64,000 nucleotides of DNA from CAWCLK01 sp963796225 (GTDB lineage Bacteria; Actinomycetota; Nitriliruptoria; Nitriliruptorales; Nitriliruptoraceae), in the NCBI GenBank assembly GCA_963796225.1, contig CAWCLK010000008.1, positions 1-64,000 of the forward strand, in the 5' to 3' direction. The position numbers were made by a program, and so were the translations under genes. The notes under the pieces were generated by a model. The model was not told the DNA's origin. It saw nothing but the letters and a program-made list of their open reading frames with translations, and did no database searches. Position 1 is the stretch's first letter; each line of letters opens with the position of its first letter. Below, piece after piece: positions 26,031 to 36,459 of the stretch.

Positions 26031-26450
26031 CTAGGTCATGGTCGGTTCGGCGAGGTGACTGACGTCACGCATGCCGAGTCCGATGAGGATGAACAGCAGG
26101 CCCACGGCGATCGCCATGGCGGAGACGCCGAACGCCAGGATCGACGTGAACAGCGACGCCTGCAGGAAGGACGAGTTCATCGCGGTGGCACGGACCGGGT
26201 CGTCACGGTCGAGCTCGGCGTAGGTCTTGCCGCCGGTGGCCTCGAGGGTGTGCTTCTCGATCACGGATGCCTGGCAGTAGGCGGTGAACGGCCCGTCGAC
26301 CTCGTTGCCGGCGAGGCAGGCGTCTTCGGGTGTGACGATCTTCTGCTCGCTCAGCGTGTCGCTGACGAGCCACCAGGTCGCGCCGCCACCGAGGATCATG
26401 AGGACCCCCAGGACGATCGCGGCGATGGATGCGTAGGAACGTAGGGCCAT
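26031..26450 (-). CDS. Small two-helix membrane protein (often mislabelled LigA)
   Basis: 139-residue protein with a membrane segment at about residues 10-30 (AIVLGVLMILGGGATWWLV) and another near the C-terminus (ILAFGVSAMAIAVGLLFILIG). Between them is an extracytoplasmic domain with a conserved-looking DACLAGNEVDGPFTAYCQA segment whose two cysteines may form a disulfide. This architecture matches an actinobacterial family that databases often call aromatic ring-opening dioxygenase LigA without biochemical basis; nothing in the sequence supports dioxygenase activity. ATG 26450 is chosen by the AGAGGACC upstream. Function unknown. Confidence 0.7.
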   Translation of the reverse strand: MALRSYASIAAIVLGVLMILGGGATWWLVSDTLSEQKIVTPEDACLAGNEVDGPFTAYCQASVIEKHTLEATGGKTYAELDRDDPVRATAMNSSFLQASLFTSILAFGVSAMAIAVGLLFILIGLGMRDVSHLAEPTMT

Positions 26451-26567
26451 GGTCGTGCGGTCCTCTCTCGGATGTGTGAGCCCATCGTCGTGGCGACACA
26501 CACCCGGGACAAGGACCACATGACCCTCGACAGCGCCGAAGGACCTTGCCCGGTCGGGTCCCCCGAC

Positions 26568-28202
26568 TCAGTCGGCCAGGGCCGCCGACAGCAGCTGGCG
26601 CGCGATCACACGCAGGGCGAGGACCTCGTCGGCGCCCTCGAAGATGCTGAGCACGCGGGCGTCGACGAACAGGCGCGAGACCGTGTACTCCTCGGCATAG
26701 CCGTAGCCGCCGTGGATCTGCTGGGCCTCGCGGGTCACCCACTCGGCGGTGCGGCACGACAGCTGCTTGACCATCGACGCCTCGAGCTGGCCCTCGCCCT
26801 TGGCGATCATGCGGGCGACCTCGAACGCGAACGACCGGTTCGCCGCGATGAGGCAGGCCATGCGGGCGATCTTGGACTTGGTGAGCCCGTAGTCCGCCAG
26901 CGGCGTGGCGAACACCTGCCGCTGCTGCGCGTAGGTCGAGGCCTCCTCGATGGCCGACTGCATCACGCCCAGCGCCCGCGCCGCGGTCTGCAGCCGCGCG
27001 TTGGCGAAGGCCTGCATCTGCAGGTAGAAGCCGCGCCCGAGGCCGTCGTCCTCGCCGATGAGGTTGGCGTGCGGCACACGCCACGAGTCGATGGAGACCT
27101 CGAAGGAGTGCATGCCCGCGGTAGCCGATGGTGGGGATGGCCTTGGCCTCCATGCGGCCTGCCATCCCCACTCCTGCTCGACCGACCACTCGTGGCCCTC
27201 GAAGGCGGGCTTGTCCACGACGAACAGCGACAGGCCCTTGTGCCCGAGGGACCGGTCGGGGTCGGTGCGGGCCAGCACCAGCAGGTACTCGGCCTTCCCG
27301 GCGAAGGTGCACCAGGTCTTGACGCCGTTGATCACCCAGTCGTCCCCGTCGCGCGTGGCGGTGACCTTCACGCCCGCGACGTCCGAGCCGTAGTCGGGCT
27401 CGGTCACGGCCACGCCGCACATCTTCTCGCCGGACGCGATCGAGGGCAGCCAGCGCTGCTTCTGCTCCTCGGTGCCGCCCTTCTGGATCGCGGTGCCGAT
27501 GATCTCGGGGCGGGTGATCAGCGAACCGGCCACGCCCAGCGAGCCGCGCGAGAGCTCCTCGGTGACCAGCACCATGTTGAGCAGCTCGTCGTCGCCGCCC
27601 TCCTGCATGCCGCCGTACTCGGCCGGGATCGACAGGGCGAAGCACCCCATCTCGGCCAGGCCCGAGACGATCTCGTCGGGGATGTCCTGGTCGTGGCGGT
27701 GGACCTCCTCGGCGACAGGCATGACCTTGTCCTCGGCGAAGCGCCGGAACGCGTCACGCACCATGTCCAGCTCCTCGGGCAGGTGCCGGGGACCGGCCTC
27801 GCCCTTGTTGGAGATGACGGTGTCGGCGATGGAGGCCAGCAGGTCGGTGTCACGACCCGCACGGATCTCGTCGGCGACGCCGGCGAGCGCCTCGGCCGTG
27901 GTCCCCCACTCGTCCTCGCGCCCCGCCAGCCGTCCACGCAGCTCGGCGGCGGTGTCCGCCGCGAAGGCGTGCGCCAGCGCGGCCTCGTGGTCGCCGTGCT
28001 CGCCGTAGGCCACCAGCGCCCGCGCGGCACGCACCGTGGACGCCATGGTCGCGACGTCGTAGACGACGGTCTGGTGCTGGTCCATCAGGGACACCGAGAC
28101 CCGGCCGTCCTTCTCGGTGGCGTGGGCGAGGTGCTCGGTCGCCGCGCCGGTCACCGCCTCGAGCGCGTCGACGATGGTGCGTGCGGAATCGAGGTGGCTC
28201 AC
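26568..28202 (-). CDS. Acyl-CoA dehydrogenase with N-terminal helical extension
   Basis: 544-residue flavoenzyme. Residues about 1-140 are an extra helical domain before the ACAD core. The core shows MGCFALSIPAEYGG, GVAVTEPDYGSDVAG (FAD/substrate loop), WVINGVKTWCTFAGKAEY, and near the C-terminus QIHGGYGYAEEYTVSRLFVDARV and IFEGADEV. A stretch of about 18 codons (27115-27169) is read in the wrong frame: one missing base in the C run 27166-27169 and one extra base in 27115-27117 cancel each other, and the repaired text is GMAGRMEAKAIPTIGYRG. GTG 28202 has GAAGGA six bases upstream. Substrate unknown; beta-oxidation-type alpha,beta-dehydrogenation is expected. Confidence 0.85.
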   Translation of the reverse strand: MSHLDSARTIVDALEAVTGAATEHLAHATEKDGRVSVSLMDQHQTVVYDVATMASTVRAARALVAYGEHGDHEAALAHAFAADTAAELRGRLAGREDEWGTTAEALAGVADEIRAGRDTDLLASIADTVISNKGEAGPRHLPEELDMVRDAFRRFAEDKVMPVAEEVHRHDQDIPDEIVSGLAEMGCFALSIPAEYGGMQEGGDDELLNMVLVTEELSRGSLGVAGSLITRPEIIGTAIQKGGTEEQKQRWLPSIASGEKMCGVAVTEPDYGSDVAGVKVTATRDGDDWVINGVKTWCTFAGKAEYLLVLARTDPDRSLGHKGLSLFVVDKPAFEGHEWSVEQEWGWQAAWRPRPSPPSATAGMHSFEVSIDSWRVPHANLIGEDDGLGRGFYLQMQAFANARLQTAARALGVMQSAIEEASTYAQQRQVFATPLADYGLTKSKIARMACLIAANRSFAFEVARMIAKGEGQLEASMVKQLSCRTAEWVTREAQQIHGGYGYAEEYTVSRLFVDARVLSIFEGADEVLALRVIARQLLSAALAD

Positions 28203-28293
28203 GACGTGTCCTTCGGGGAGACCTGGTCAGGGGACGTCCGGGGTTCGAAGTGTTCCGGACCGCCGGACGCGGGACCAACCCGGACCCTGACCG

Positions 28294-29257
28294 TCAGGCC
28301 CCGCGTGCGTCGCGTGCCAACAGCGCCGCGCCGAGCGCACCGGACGCGTCGCCGAGCTCGGCCGGCAGCAGCTTCACCTCCGGCGGCTGCAGGAACAGGT
28401 GGGGCCGCATCGCGGATTCGAGCCGGATGTGGAACCAGTCCCCGAGCTTGTCGGCCAGTCCCCCGCCGACCACGACCGCCTCGACGTCGAGCAGGTTGAC
28501 CGCGGAGGCCACCCCGGCCGCGAGCGCGGCGATGCCCTCGTGGAGCAGGTCGGCGGTCAGCTCGTCGCCTTCTTCGAGGGCCTGCTTGAACACCCCGGAC
28601 GTGGGGCGCTGCTTGCCCTTGCGCTCCATCACCTCGAACAGGATGGTGTCCGAGCCCTTCATCCGGGCGCGCTGCGCGGCCTGCTCCATCGCCCGTCGCC
28701 CGGCATAGGCCTCGACGCACCCCCGGCGCCCGCAGGGGCACATCGCCCCGTCCAGCACCACCACCATGTGGCCGAACTCGCCCGCCCCGCCCGTGGCGCC
28801 CTCGTAGGGCTGGCCGCCGATGATCAGCCCTGCCCCGACCCCGGTCCCGACGAAGATCACGAGGACGTCGATCCATCCCGCGGCCGGCGCCGTGCCGATG
28901 CTCGCCGACGGCAGCCGCCGTCACGTCGTTGGAGACGCGGATCGGCACGCCGAGGCGGTCGCCCAGCATGTCGCCGAGGCTGAACCGCTCGGACCAGCCC
29001 GGCACGTTCGACGCCCCGCCCACCGTCCCGTCGATGACGACACCCGGGGTGCCGATGCCGACAGCGCCGACGTCACCGATGGCGACCCCGGCGTCGTCGC
29101 AGGCCGCCAGCACGCCGGCCTCGATCACGTCGATCACGCCGAGGTGGTCGCCCGACAGCGGCGTCTTCATCTTGGACGAGCCGAGCTGCTCGCCGTCGTC
29201 GCCGACCACCAGCGTCGAGGTGTTGGTGCCGCCGAGGTCCACGCCGATGGTCCGCAT
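28294..29257 (-). CDS. ROK-family sugar kinase, glucokinase-like (frameshifted)
   Basis: About 320 residues when repaired. The ATP phosphate-binding motif is IGVDLGGTNTSTLVVGDDG, the catalytic Asp is in RVSNDVTAAAVGE, and the ROK zinc/consensus block reads EFGHMVVVLDGAMCPCGRRGCVEAYAG in overlapping pieces. The frame breaks near 28885, where removing one base from GGCCGG rejoins GAAAGWIDVLVIFVGTGVGAGLI-type text. ATG 29257 follows AAGGAG by nine bases. Glucose phosphorylation is the likeliest role, but ROK proteins also use other hexoses. It precedes the acyl-CoA dehydrogenase on the same strand, 91 bp away. Confidence 0.8.
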
Positions 29258-29382
29258 GGTCGGGGACTCCTTGTCCTGTCGAGGTCCTGTCGAGGCCGGA
29301 CGGTGAGCCTACGGCGCACACCAGCGCCCCGGCGGCGGGGCGCTTCCTACGCTCGGACGGGCGCCGCATCGAGGAGCGAGCC

Positions 29383-31011
<1,629 letters not shown>

Positions 31012-31064
31012 GTGTCGCGGCGGGGCGCGGCGGGGCGCGCGGTCCCCGGACCCGCGATACGCAG

Positions 31065-31094
31065 ATCGCCCGGAATTGTCCACAGGCGGGCGAT
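31065..31094. promoter_or_regulatory. Hairpin enclosing TTGTCCACAGG upstream of DUF222/HNH gene
   Basis: Perfect 8-bp arms ATCGCCCG/CGGGCGAT flank AATTGTCCACAG, an AT-rich island in a very GC-rich stretch 42 bp before the ATG of the DUF222/HNH gene. It may be part of the promoter or a recognition site linked to this repeated endonuclease family. No function is established from this sequence alone. Confidence 0.35.
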
Positions 31095-31135
31095 TCGGGG
31101 GCATCGCTGTCACACCCGGTCCGTACGGTGTGGCC

Positions 31136-32563
31136 ATGTTCGTGGACCCCGCACCGAGCTCGTGGCCGTCCGCTGGCCGTCGAGGCCGGTGCGTCCTACG
31201 CGGCGGCACCGAGCCTCCCCGACAGCGGGCCGGCTGGACGAGTCGCGGCGATCGCCGAGGAACGGGACCGGCAATGGGTCGGCTGGTCGGGCCTGCTGGT
31301 GTCGGTCCAGCCGGGCCGACGACCTGGCGGAGGTCACCGGCGGGATGAGCCTGCACGTGTGGCTGCAGCACCAGGTTCGCTGCACCCACGCGAGGCCCGC
31401 GAGGTGCTCGGGCGCGGTGGAGGTGCTCGGTCGATGCCGGCCACGCTGGCAGGGCTGGCGGACCGGTGGCTGTCGTGGTCGCAGGTCGCGGCGATCTGCC
31501 GAGCCGCTCGTCGGTCCGCGTGTGACGCGCGGGGCGAGCTCGACCGGCTGGTCGGCGGGGCGATGGTCGCGCACCGCGACTGGGAACCGGACGCGCTCGG
31601 TCGCGGACGTCTGGGACTGGGTCGACGCTCGTCAGCCGTCGCGGTCTGGAGAAGGCCGAGGCCGCGGCCGAGCGGGAGGCGTTCCTGCAGCTGTCCCCGA
31701 ACCTGTTCGGGGGCGGCAGCCTGTACGGCGAGTTCGACCCCGTCGGGTTCGCCACGGTCGCGGAGGCGCTGGACGCCCCACTGGGTCCGCCGGTCGCCGT
31801 CCCCGAGGACCTGTCCGACGCCGAGGCGGTGGACGCTGCGTTCGACGAGCTGGACGACCGGCGTCGGGCGCTGATCCGTGGTCACGGGACGGCGCTGGCC
31901 GACCGGCTGGTGGCGCTGTGCGAGCGGCGACCTGGCCGGCACGTGCCCCGACGACGACCGGCGCTGACTGGCGCCCCGCCCGCTGCTGCTGGCGACCATC
32001 GATCTCGAGGCGTTGCTGGACGAGACCCGGACGCCCGGGTGGCTGTTGCACACGCTGGCCGGCGGCCGGATGAAGGTCTCGACCGCCACGCTGCAGCGGC
32101 TGGTGGACGAGCGGGGCGCCGACCTGCGCACGATCGTGCTGGACGACGCCGGCGAGGTCATCGGCGTCGGGCAGAAGACGAAGGTCCCGCCCCGCTGGCT
32201 GCGCGAGGCGATCTGGGCCCGCGACACCGGCGTCCGCGACCCCGACGGGACCACCCCGATCCGGCGGGCCGACCTCGACCACATCCACCCCGTGGCGCGA
32301 GACGGCATGGCGGCCCGACCAGCGTCGCCAACCTGCAGCCGGTCGGTCGCCGCTGGCACAACCACAAGACCTCGACAGCCTGGACCGTGCACCGTGCCCG
32401 GGACGGCACCGTCACGTGGCGACACCGCCGGCACGGCTGGACGATCCGGCTGGCCCCGCCCCGCCGCGACCTCACCGACGTGCCCGACCCGGGCCCGCCC
32501 CGGCTGCCGCTGGACCTCGTCGACCCCGCGGTGCCCGACGCTCCAGACGCCGTGCCTGCCTGA
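31136..32563 (+). pseudogene. DUF222/HNH endonuclease (13E12-type), frameshifted
   Basis: Multi-frame remnant or badly sequenced copy of the DUF222-HNH family common in actinobacteria. Pieces in order: AAPSLPDSGPAGRVAAIAEERD, SLHVWLQHQVRCT and ATLAGLADRWLSWSQVAAI of DUF222, a long DUF222 C-terminal part in one frame (AFLQLSPNLFGGGSLYGEFDP onward), then the HNH section RWLREAIWARDTGVRDPD, DLDHIHPVARDG and NLQPVGRRWHNHKT. At least five frame changes (about 31170, 31330, 31400, 31600, 31930-31980, 32310) interrupt it. The ATG at 31136 is the first in a suitable place. The family is repeated in genomes, so collapse or misassembly is a further explanation. Confidence 0.7.
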
Positions 32564-32577
32564 GCGTCACCATCACG

Positions 32578-32951
32578 TCACCCGAGCGCGCCATCGGCGC
32601 GGCTCGGGTTGACGTGCGCGTCCAGGCAGTCGGCGGCCGCGGTCGCGTCACGGGCGCGAGGTCCGTGGCCGTGGGTCTCGCGGCGCGGTCGGCGAAGATG
32701 TCGGTCACCCACCACACGCCCTGCTCGTCGAGGGACATGGCAGCTGGGGAACAGGAGCCTCATGCGTCCTCCACCACCCCGGAGCGATGGGACGCGCCGC
32801 CGCGTTCCGTCCGACTCCCGTCCTGCCGGGATCTCCCGGGCCCGTCCACCTCGACCGGGAACTCGAGGGCGTGACCCTCCACCCACAGTGCATGCACGAA
32901 CGCCGGCGCCCCGAGGTCGTCCAGTGCGGCCGCCAGCTCCGTGCGGCGCAT
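32578..32951 (-). pseudogene. Short hypothetical protein reconstructed across frames
   Basis: Reading from ATG 32951 gives MRRTELAAALDDLGAPAFVHAL and LEFPVEVDG; after frame changes near 32820 and 32735, DEQGVWWVTDIFADRAAR and finally DATAAADCLDAHV end at 32578. These pieces together resemble a type of small actinobacterial protein in which an N-terminal helix (MRRxEL..AL) is followed by a two-strand W/Y-rich region and an Ala-rich Asp-Ala-Ala-x-x-x-Leu helix. AAGGGACG lies upstream of the ATG. The stop falls 15 bp from the convergent HNH stop, as expected for a real gene. Moderately speculative; family name unknown. Confidence 0.35.
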
Positions 32952-33527
32952 CGCTCGTCCCTTGCGCGGTGGTCCGACCAGGCTCGTCCTGACCACGGTG
33001 GCGGCCGGCAGCCGCCAGGTGCCCCCTGCGGAGGCAGGGCTGGACAGGACCCAGCCTCCCTCGCCGTCGGGAACCCCGACAGGCAGCCGGTGCGGGCGTG
33101 CGCGGCGCCGATCCCGGACCCAATGGGGCCGGGGGTGGACCAGCAGCCCCACGCCCCACCACGCCAGCCGAGCGCCCATCACACCGAGGAGGGGCGCGAC
33201 GAAGAGGACGACGGCCGCCCCGTACCGGCCGCGCGAGGCGAAGAACATCTCCGCGTCAGCGACGATGAGCGCGGAGGCAGCCAGCAGCGCCACGGCCGCC
33301 GCCGTACAGGCGGCGCCGTGCAGGCGGGTGCCGTCCCGGTTGCGGACGAGCCAGTTCGACACGGGTGCGCCCCCCGCGAGCGTCAGCATCATCAGGGCGA
33401 GCCCCACCCATCCCGGCGTCCGTGCGATGACACCGGCGGCGAGCCCCGGGACCCCGACAGCCGCGCACACGGCCGGGAAGAACCAGGTCCGGTCACGCAG
33501 CCGCCGACCTTCCGCGCGTCGCCCCAT
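32760..33527 (-). CDS. Hypothetical integral membrane protein
   Basis: Product with about four hydrophobic segments: VCAAVGVPGLAAGVIA, GLALMMLTLAGGAPVSNWLV, TAAAVALLAASALIVADAE and AAVVLFVAPLLGVMGARLAWW, followed by a basic cytosolic part. The frame stays open to 32760, giving 255 residues, but the last 64 codons start with MRRTELAAALDD and probably belong to a separate small gene; the true membrane protein may end near 32955 if a stop was lost to an indel. ATG 33527 is selected over upstream in-frame starts because the extra residues are Cys/Arg-rich and unlike a leader. Function unknown. Confidence 0.5.
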   Translation of the reverse strand: MGRRAEGRRLRDRTWFFPAVCAAVGVPGLAAGVIARTPGWVGLALMMLTLAGGAPVSNWLVRNRDGTRLHGAACTAAAVALLAASALIVADAEMFFASRGRYGAAVVLFVAPLLGVMGARLAWWGVGLLVHPRPHWVRDRRRARPHRLPVGVPDGEGGWVLSSPASAGGTWRLPAATVVRTSLVGPPRKGRAMRRTELAAALDDLGAPAFVHALWVEGHALEFPVEVDGPGRSRQDGSRTERGGASHRSGVVEDA

Positions 33528-33585
33528 GGCCTGTGCGCCCCCTCGCGTCTCCACCCGGTGACTGCATCGTAGAAGAGGGCCGGAC

Positions 33586-34821
33586 TCAGGTGACGGCGGC
33601 GCGGCGCGCGGCGATCCCGTTGCGCAGCAACAGCCAGCCCATCGCGGTGGTGAGGCCCAGCACCGTGCACGCGCCCCACAGCACACCGCCGCCCCAGCGT
33701 GCGAACACCGCGAGGCCGAGTGCCGGCCCCACCGCGAACGACACCGAGAAGGACAGGCCCCACCAGCCCTGGTAGCGACCGCGCATGTGCGGTGGCGAGA
33801 TGTCGGCGACCGTCGGGGCGGAGAACGTGGCGACGACGATCTCGCCGAGCGTCCACACGACGACGGTGGCGGCGAAGCCGGCCCAGGTGTCCGCGAAGGC
33901 GATCAGGCCCAGCCCCACGCCGATCACGGCCGCCCCGCCGGCCAGCGCCAGCCCCGGCCGCCAGCGCGAGACCCGCCCGATGACCAGGGGCTGCACGAGG
34001 ACGATCACGACGCCGTTGAGCGCGAGGATCGTCCCGTAGTCCGCCTCGGTCAGGCCCGTGGAGACCACGTCCACCGACAGCGCGGCCTGGACCTGGGCGT
34101 ACATCGCCGCGTACAGGACGTTCAGGCCGAGGATGGCGAGGAAGAGCCGGTCGGCGAGCACGACGCGTACCGAGGCGACCAGGCCGGACTCGGCAGCATC
34201 GGTGACCCGCTCGGGCTCTCCGACGCGCCATGCGACCAGCAGGCCGAAGGTCAGCGTGGTCACCGCGTCGCCGACGAACAGCAGGGTGTAGGAGTGGGCG
34301 GCGAGCAGCCCGCCGACCGACGCGGCCGCGGCGAACCCGAGGTTGACCGCCCAGAACTGCAGGCCGAAGGCACGCGGCCGGTCGTCGACCGGCACGAGGT
34401 CGGCGATGAGCGCGGACGCGGCGGGGCGGTAGGACTCGCCGAACAGGCCGAGGGCGAAGGCGCCGAGCGCGAGCTCCGGGCCGGTGTCCGCGAGGGCGAG
34501 CGCCCCCATGGCCAGCGCGCTGCCGACCGACGCCCCGACGAGCGTGGGGATCCGTCCCACGCGGTCGGCCAGCACGCCGCCGAGGGGCTGCGAGGGCAGC
34601 AGGCCGACCCCGAAGGCGAGCAGCACCGCCCCGGCCGTGCCCTCGTCGAGCCCCCGCCCGCGCGTCACGTACAGCGCGAGGAACGGCACGGCGAAGGTGC
34701 CGGCTCGGTTGACGAGGCTGCCCAGCCAGATCCACCAGAACCCGCGGGGCAGTCCGCCGATCCGGGCGGTCAGGACGGTCGGGGCGCGCAGTCCCCGGCG
34801 GGGCGGGCGGGGCGGGCTCAC
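33586..34821 (-). CDS. MFS transporter
   Basis: 411-residue major-facilitator protein with about twelve membrane segments, for example WIWLGSLVNRAGTFAVPFLALYV and AGAVLLAFGVGLLPSQPLGGVLADRVGR, which carries the typical loop 2-3 motif GGVLADRVGR. It ends near GIAARRAAVT. GTG 34821 lies 14 bp after the stop of the luciferase-like gene on the same strand, so the two may be co-transcribed. Drug or metabolite export is the generic prediction; no substrate can be read from sequence. No frameshift. Confidence 0.85.
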   Translation of the reverse strand: MSPPRPPRRGLRAPTVLTARIGGLPRGFWWIWLGSLVNRAGTFAVPFLALYVTRGRGLDEGTAGAVLLAFGVGLLPSQPLGGVLADRVGRIPTLVGASVGSALAMGALALADTGPELALGAFALGLFGESYRPAASALIADLVPVDDRPRAFGLQFWAVNLGFAAAASVGGLLAAHSYTLLFVGDAVTTLTFGLLVAWRVGEPERVTDAAESGLVASVRVVLADRLFLAILGLNVLYAAMYAQVQAALSVDVVSTGLTEADYGTILALNGVVIVLVQPLVIGRVSRWRPGLALAGGAAVIGVGLGLIAFADTWAGFAATVVVWTLGEIVVATFSAPTVADISPPHMRGRYQGWWGLSFSVSFAVGPALGLAVFARWGGGVLWGACTVLGLTTAMGWLLLRNGIAARRAAVT

Positions 34822-34835
34822 GGGGCGGTCACGAC

Positions 34836-35855
34836 TCAGCCGCCGGCCAGCGTGGCCTTCATCGCCTCGACGGCCTGCGCGTCGGGCTGCCAGGTCGGGT
34901 AGACGCCCGCGCGGGTCGCGAGGTCCCCGAAGCGGTCCAGGTAGGCCTGGCCGACCCGGTCGGGGTCGTCGACCACCAGCGCGAAGGCGTCGAGCACGTC
35001 GTCGTCGATCAGCCCACCCATCTCGGCCCACCGCCCTTCCTTGGACAGGCGGTTGAGGTCGGTCTGCAGGTCGCCCCAGCCGTGGTGCTCGAGCACGGGG
35101 CGGTAGGCGGGCGTCGAGCCGTAGAAGCCGATCTGGGACTTCACCAGCGCCTCGACGCCGGCGCGCTCCTCCTCGGTGCGCCCCGTGACGACGAAGGCCG
35201 TCATCGCGACGCCGATCTCGGACGGGTCCCGCCCCGCCTGCTCCGCGCCATCCCGGAGCCTCGGCAGGCTCTCGTCCCGCAGGTAGTCGGCGGTGGTGAA
35301 CGAGTGGGCGAGGAACAGGTCGGCGGACTCGCCGCAGACCTGGGTCATCAGCGGCCCGACGGCGGCCATGGCGATGGCCGGCGGACCGAACCCGTGGTTC
35401 GTCCCGGAGAAGAACGGCGTCATGAGCGTGTGCTCGTAGAAGTCGCCCCGGAAGTCGAGCTTCTCCTCGTGCTCCCACGCGTGCCAGATGGCCCGAAGCG
35501 CAGCGATGAACTCGCGCATGCGCGCGGCCGGCTTCGACCACGGCATCGAGTAGCGGCGCTCGATGTGGGGCTTGATCTGCGACCCCAGACCGAGGATGAA
35601 GCGTCCGCCGGTCAGCCCCTGCAGGTCGTTGGCCGAGTACGCCACGGTCATCGGCGTGCGCCCGAAGGCCACCGCGATCGCCGTGCCGATGTCGAGGGAG
35701 CCCCCTGCCGCGTCGGCGGCGACGGCACACGCGACGAAGGGGTCGTAGCCGACCTCGGCGGTGAACCAGCCGTCGAAGCCGCGCGCCGCGGCCTCGGCGG
35801 CGTTCTCGCGTGCCGCCACGGGGTTCGGGATGAAGGCGACGCTGTCGAGCTTCAT
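34836..35855 (-). CDS. LLM-class F420-dependent oxidoreductase
   Basis: 339-residue TIM-barrel protein of the luciferase-like monooxygenase class, mycobacterial F420 type. Conserved segments are GFDGWFTAEVGYDPFVACAV, IGTAIAVAFGRTPMTVAYSA, GRFILGLGSQIKPHIERRYSMPW and PPAIAMAAVGPLMTQVCGESAD. The ATG at 35855 (MKLDSVAF) has AGGAC upstream and gives the usual family start. It likely uses F420 or FMN to oxidise an unknown small molecule. It lies upstream of an MFS gene and next to thioesterase genes bordering the aromatic-degradation island. Confidence 0.85.
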   Translation of the reverse strand: MKLDSVAFIPNPVAARENAAEAAARGFDGWFTAEVGYDPFVACAVAADAAGGSLDIGTAIAVAFGRTPMTVAYSANDLQGLTGGRFILGLGSQIKPHIERRYSMPWSKPAARMREFIAALRAIWHAWEHEEKLDFRGDFYEHTLMTPFFSGTNHGFGPPAIAMAAVGPLMTQVCGESADLFLAHSFTTADYLRDESLPRLRDGAEQAGRDPSEIGVAMTAFVVTGRTEEERAGVEALVKSQIGFYGSTPAYRPVLEHHGWGDLQTDLNRLSKEGRWAEMGGLIDDDVLDAFALVVDDPDRVGQAYLDRFGDLATRAGVYPTWQPDAQAVEAMKATLAGG

Positions 35856-35886
35856 GGTCGGGTCCTCGGTCGCGGGGTGGGCGCGG

Positions 35887-36342
35887 TCAGGCGGGACGGG
35901 GCGGGGCCTGTTCGGGCGGGGCGCCGCCGATGTCGCCGTCGCCGGGCAGGACCTGCAGGCGGACCTGGCCACGGGCGACGACCTTGCCGTCGGCCTCGCG
36001 CCAGATGCGGACCTGCCACAGGTGCTGGGTGCGGCCGACGTGCACCGGCTCGGTGACGGCCTCGAGCACGCCCTCGCGCGTCGCGCGGAGGAAGTCGGTC
36101 GTGTTCGAGATGCCGACGACGATGTTGCCGTCGGCCATGGCCCGCAGGGCCGCGGCGTGGCTGGCCAGGGTCTCGACCATCGTGCAGTACACGCCGCCGT
36201 GCACGATGCCGTAGGGCTGCTGCAGCTCGCGGCGGATCGGCAGGCGGCCCCGGACGGTCCCGTCATCGTCGTACGAGACCTCGAGCCCGACCATGCCGAC
36301 GAAGCGGCCCTCCTCGCTGGGTGGCTGCATCGGCTGGCTCAC
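35887..36342 (-). CDS. PaaI-like hotdog-fold thioesterase
   Basis: 151-residue acyl-CoA thioesterase candidate. The hotdog signature is QPYGIVHGGVYCTMVETLASHAA, with the HGG turn typical of PaaI/DUF4442-like enzymes; ISNTTDFLRATREGVLEA follows. GTG 36342 (VSQPMQPP) is preferred by GAGGAC upstream, although GTG 36369 is also in frame. It is divergent from another thioesterase at 36460 with a palindromic operator between them. Release of aromatic acids from CoA thioesters is a reasonable inference from its place next to box genes. Confidence 0.8.
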   Translation of the reverse strand: MSQPMQPPSEEGRFVGMVGLEVSYDDDGTVRGRLPIRRELQQPYGIVHGGVYCTMVETLASHAAALRAMADGNIVVGISNTTDFLRATREGVLEAVTEPVHVGRTQHLWQVRIWREADGKVVARGQVRLQVLPGDGDIGGAPPEQAPPRPA

Positions 36343-36402
36343 GGGGCGGGTCCTCGGGTCGGCGGGCACGGACGCTAACAGCGTGGCCAGCCCCGACCGT
36401 CC

Positions 36403-36418
36403 CTGACCCGCCGGTCAG
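36403..36418. promoter_or_regulatory. Palindromic operator, member of CTGACYGRYCRGTCAG set
   Basis: CTGACCCGCCGGTCAG, flanked by C and G that extend the symmetry. It matches 15 of 16 positions of the motif found before boxC and the liv operon. It lies between the divergent thioesterase genes and could serve both. Likely a TetR-type regulator site. Confidence 0.6.
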
Positions 36419-36459
36419 GCTAGGGTCGCGGACCGTCCGTCCACCCCGCGAGGCCCGCC

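Noticed and set aside
26031..26450. Aromatic ring-opening dioxygenase LigA as part of the catabolic island
   Set aside because: The protein is a two-helix membrane protein with no iron ligands; the name is a database carry-over and the gene lies outside the island.
28285..28297. CCTGACCGTCAGG palindrome upstream of the acyl-CoA dehydrogenase gene
   Set aside because: It shares CTGAC/GTCAG arms with the operator set, but the arms are separated by one base rather than six. It also overlaps the ROK gene stop, so it is not counted as a member.
31018..31042. GCGGCGGGGC direct repeat downstream of pruA
   Set aside because: Short low-complexity repeat, expected at this GC content; no second feature supports a mobile-element end.
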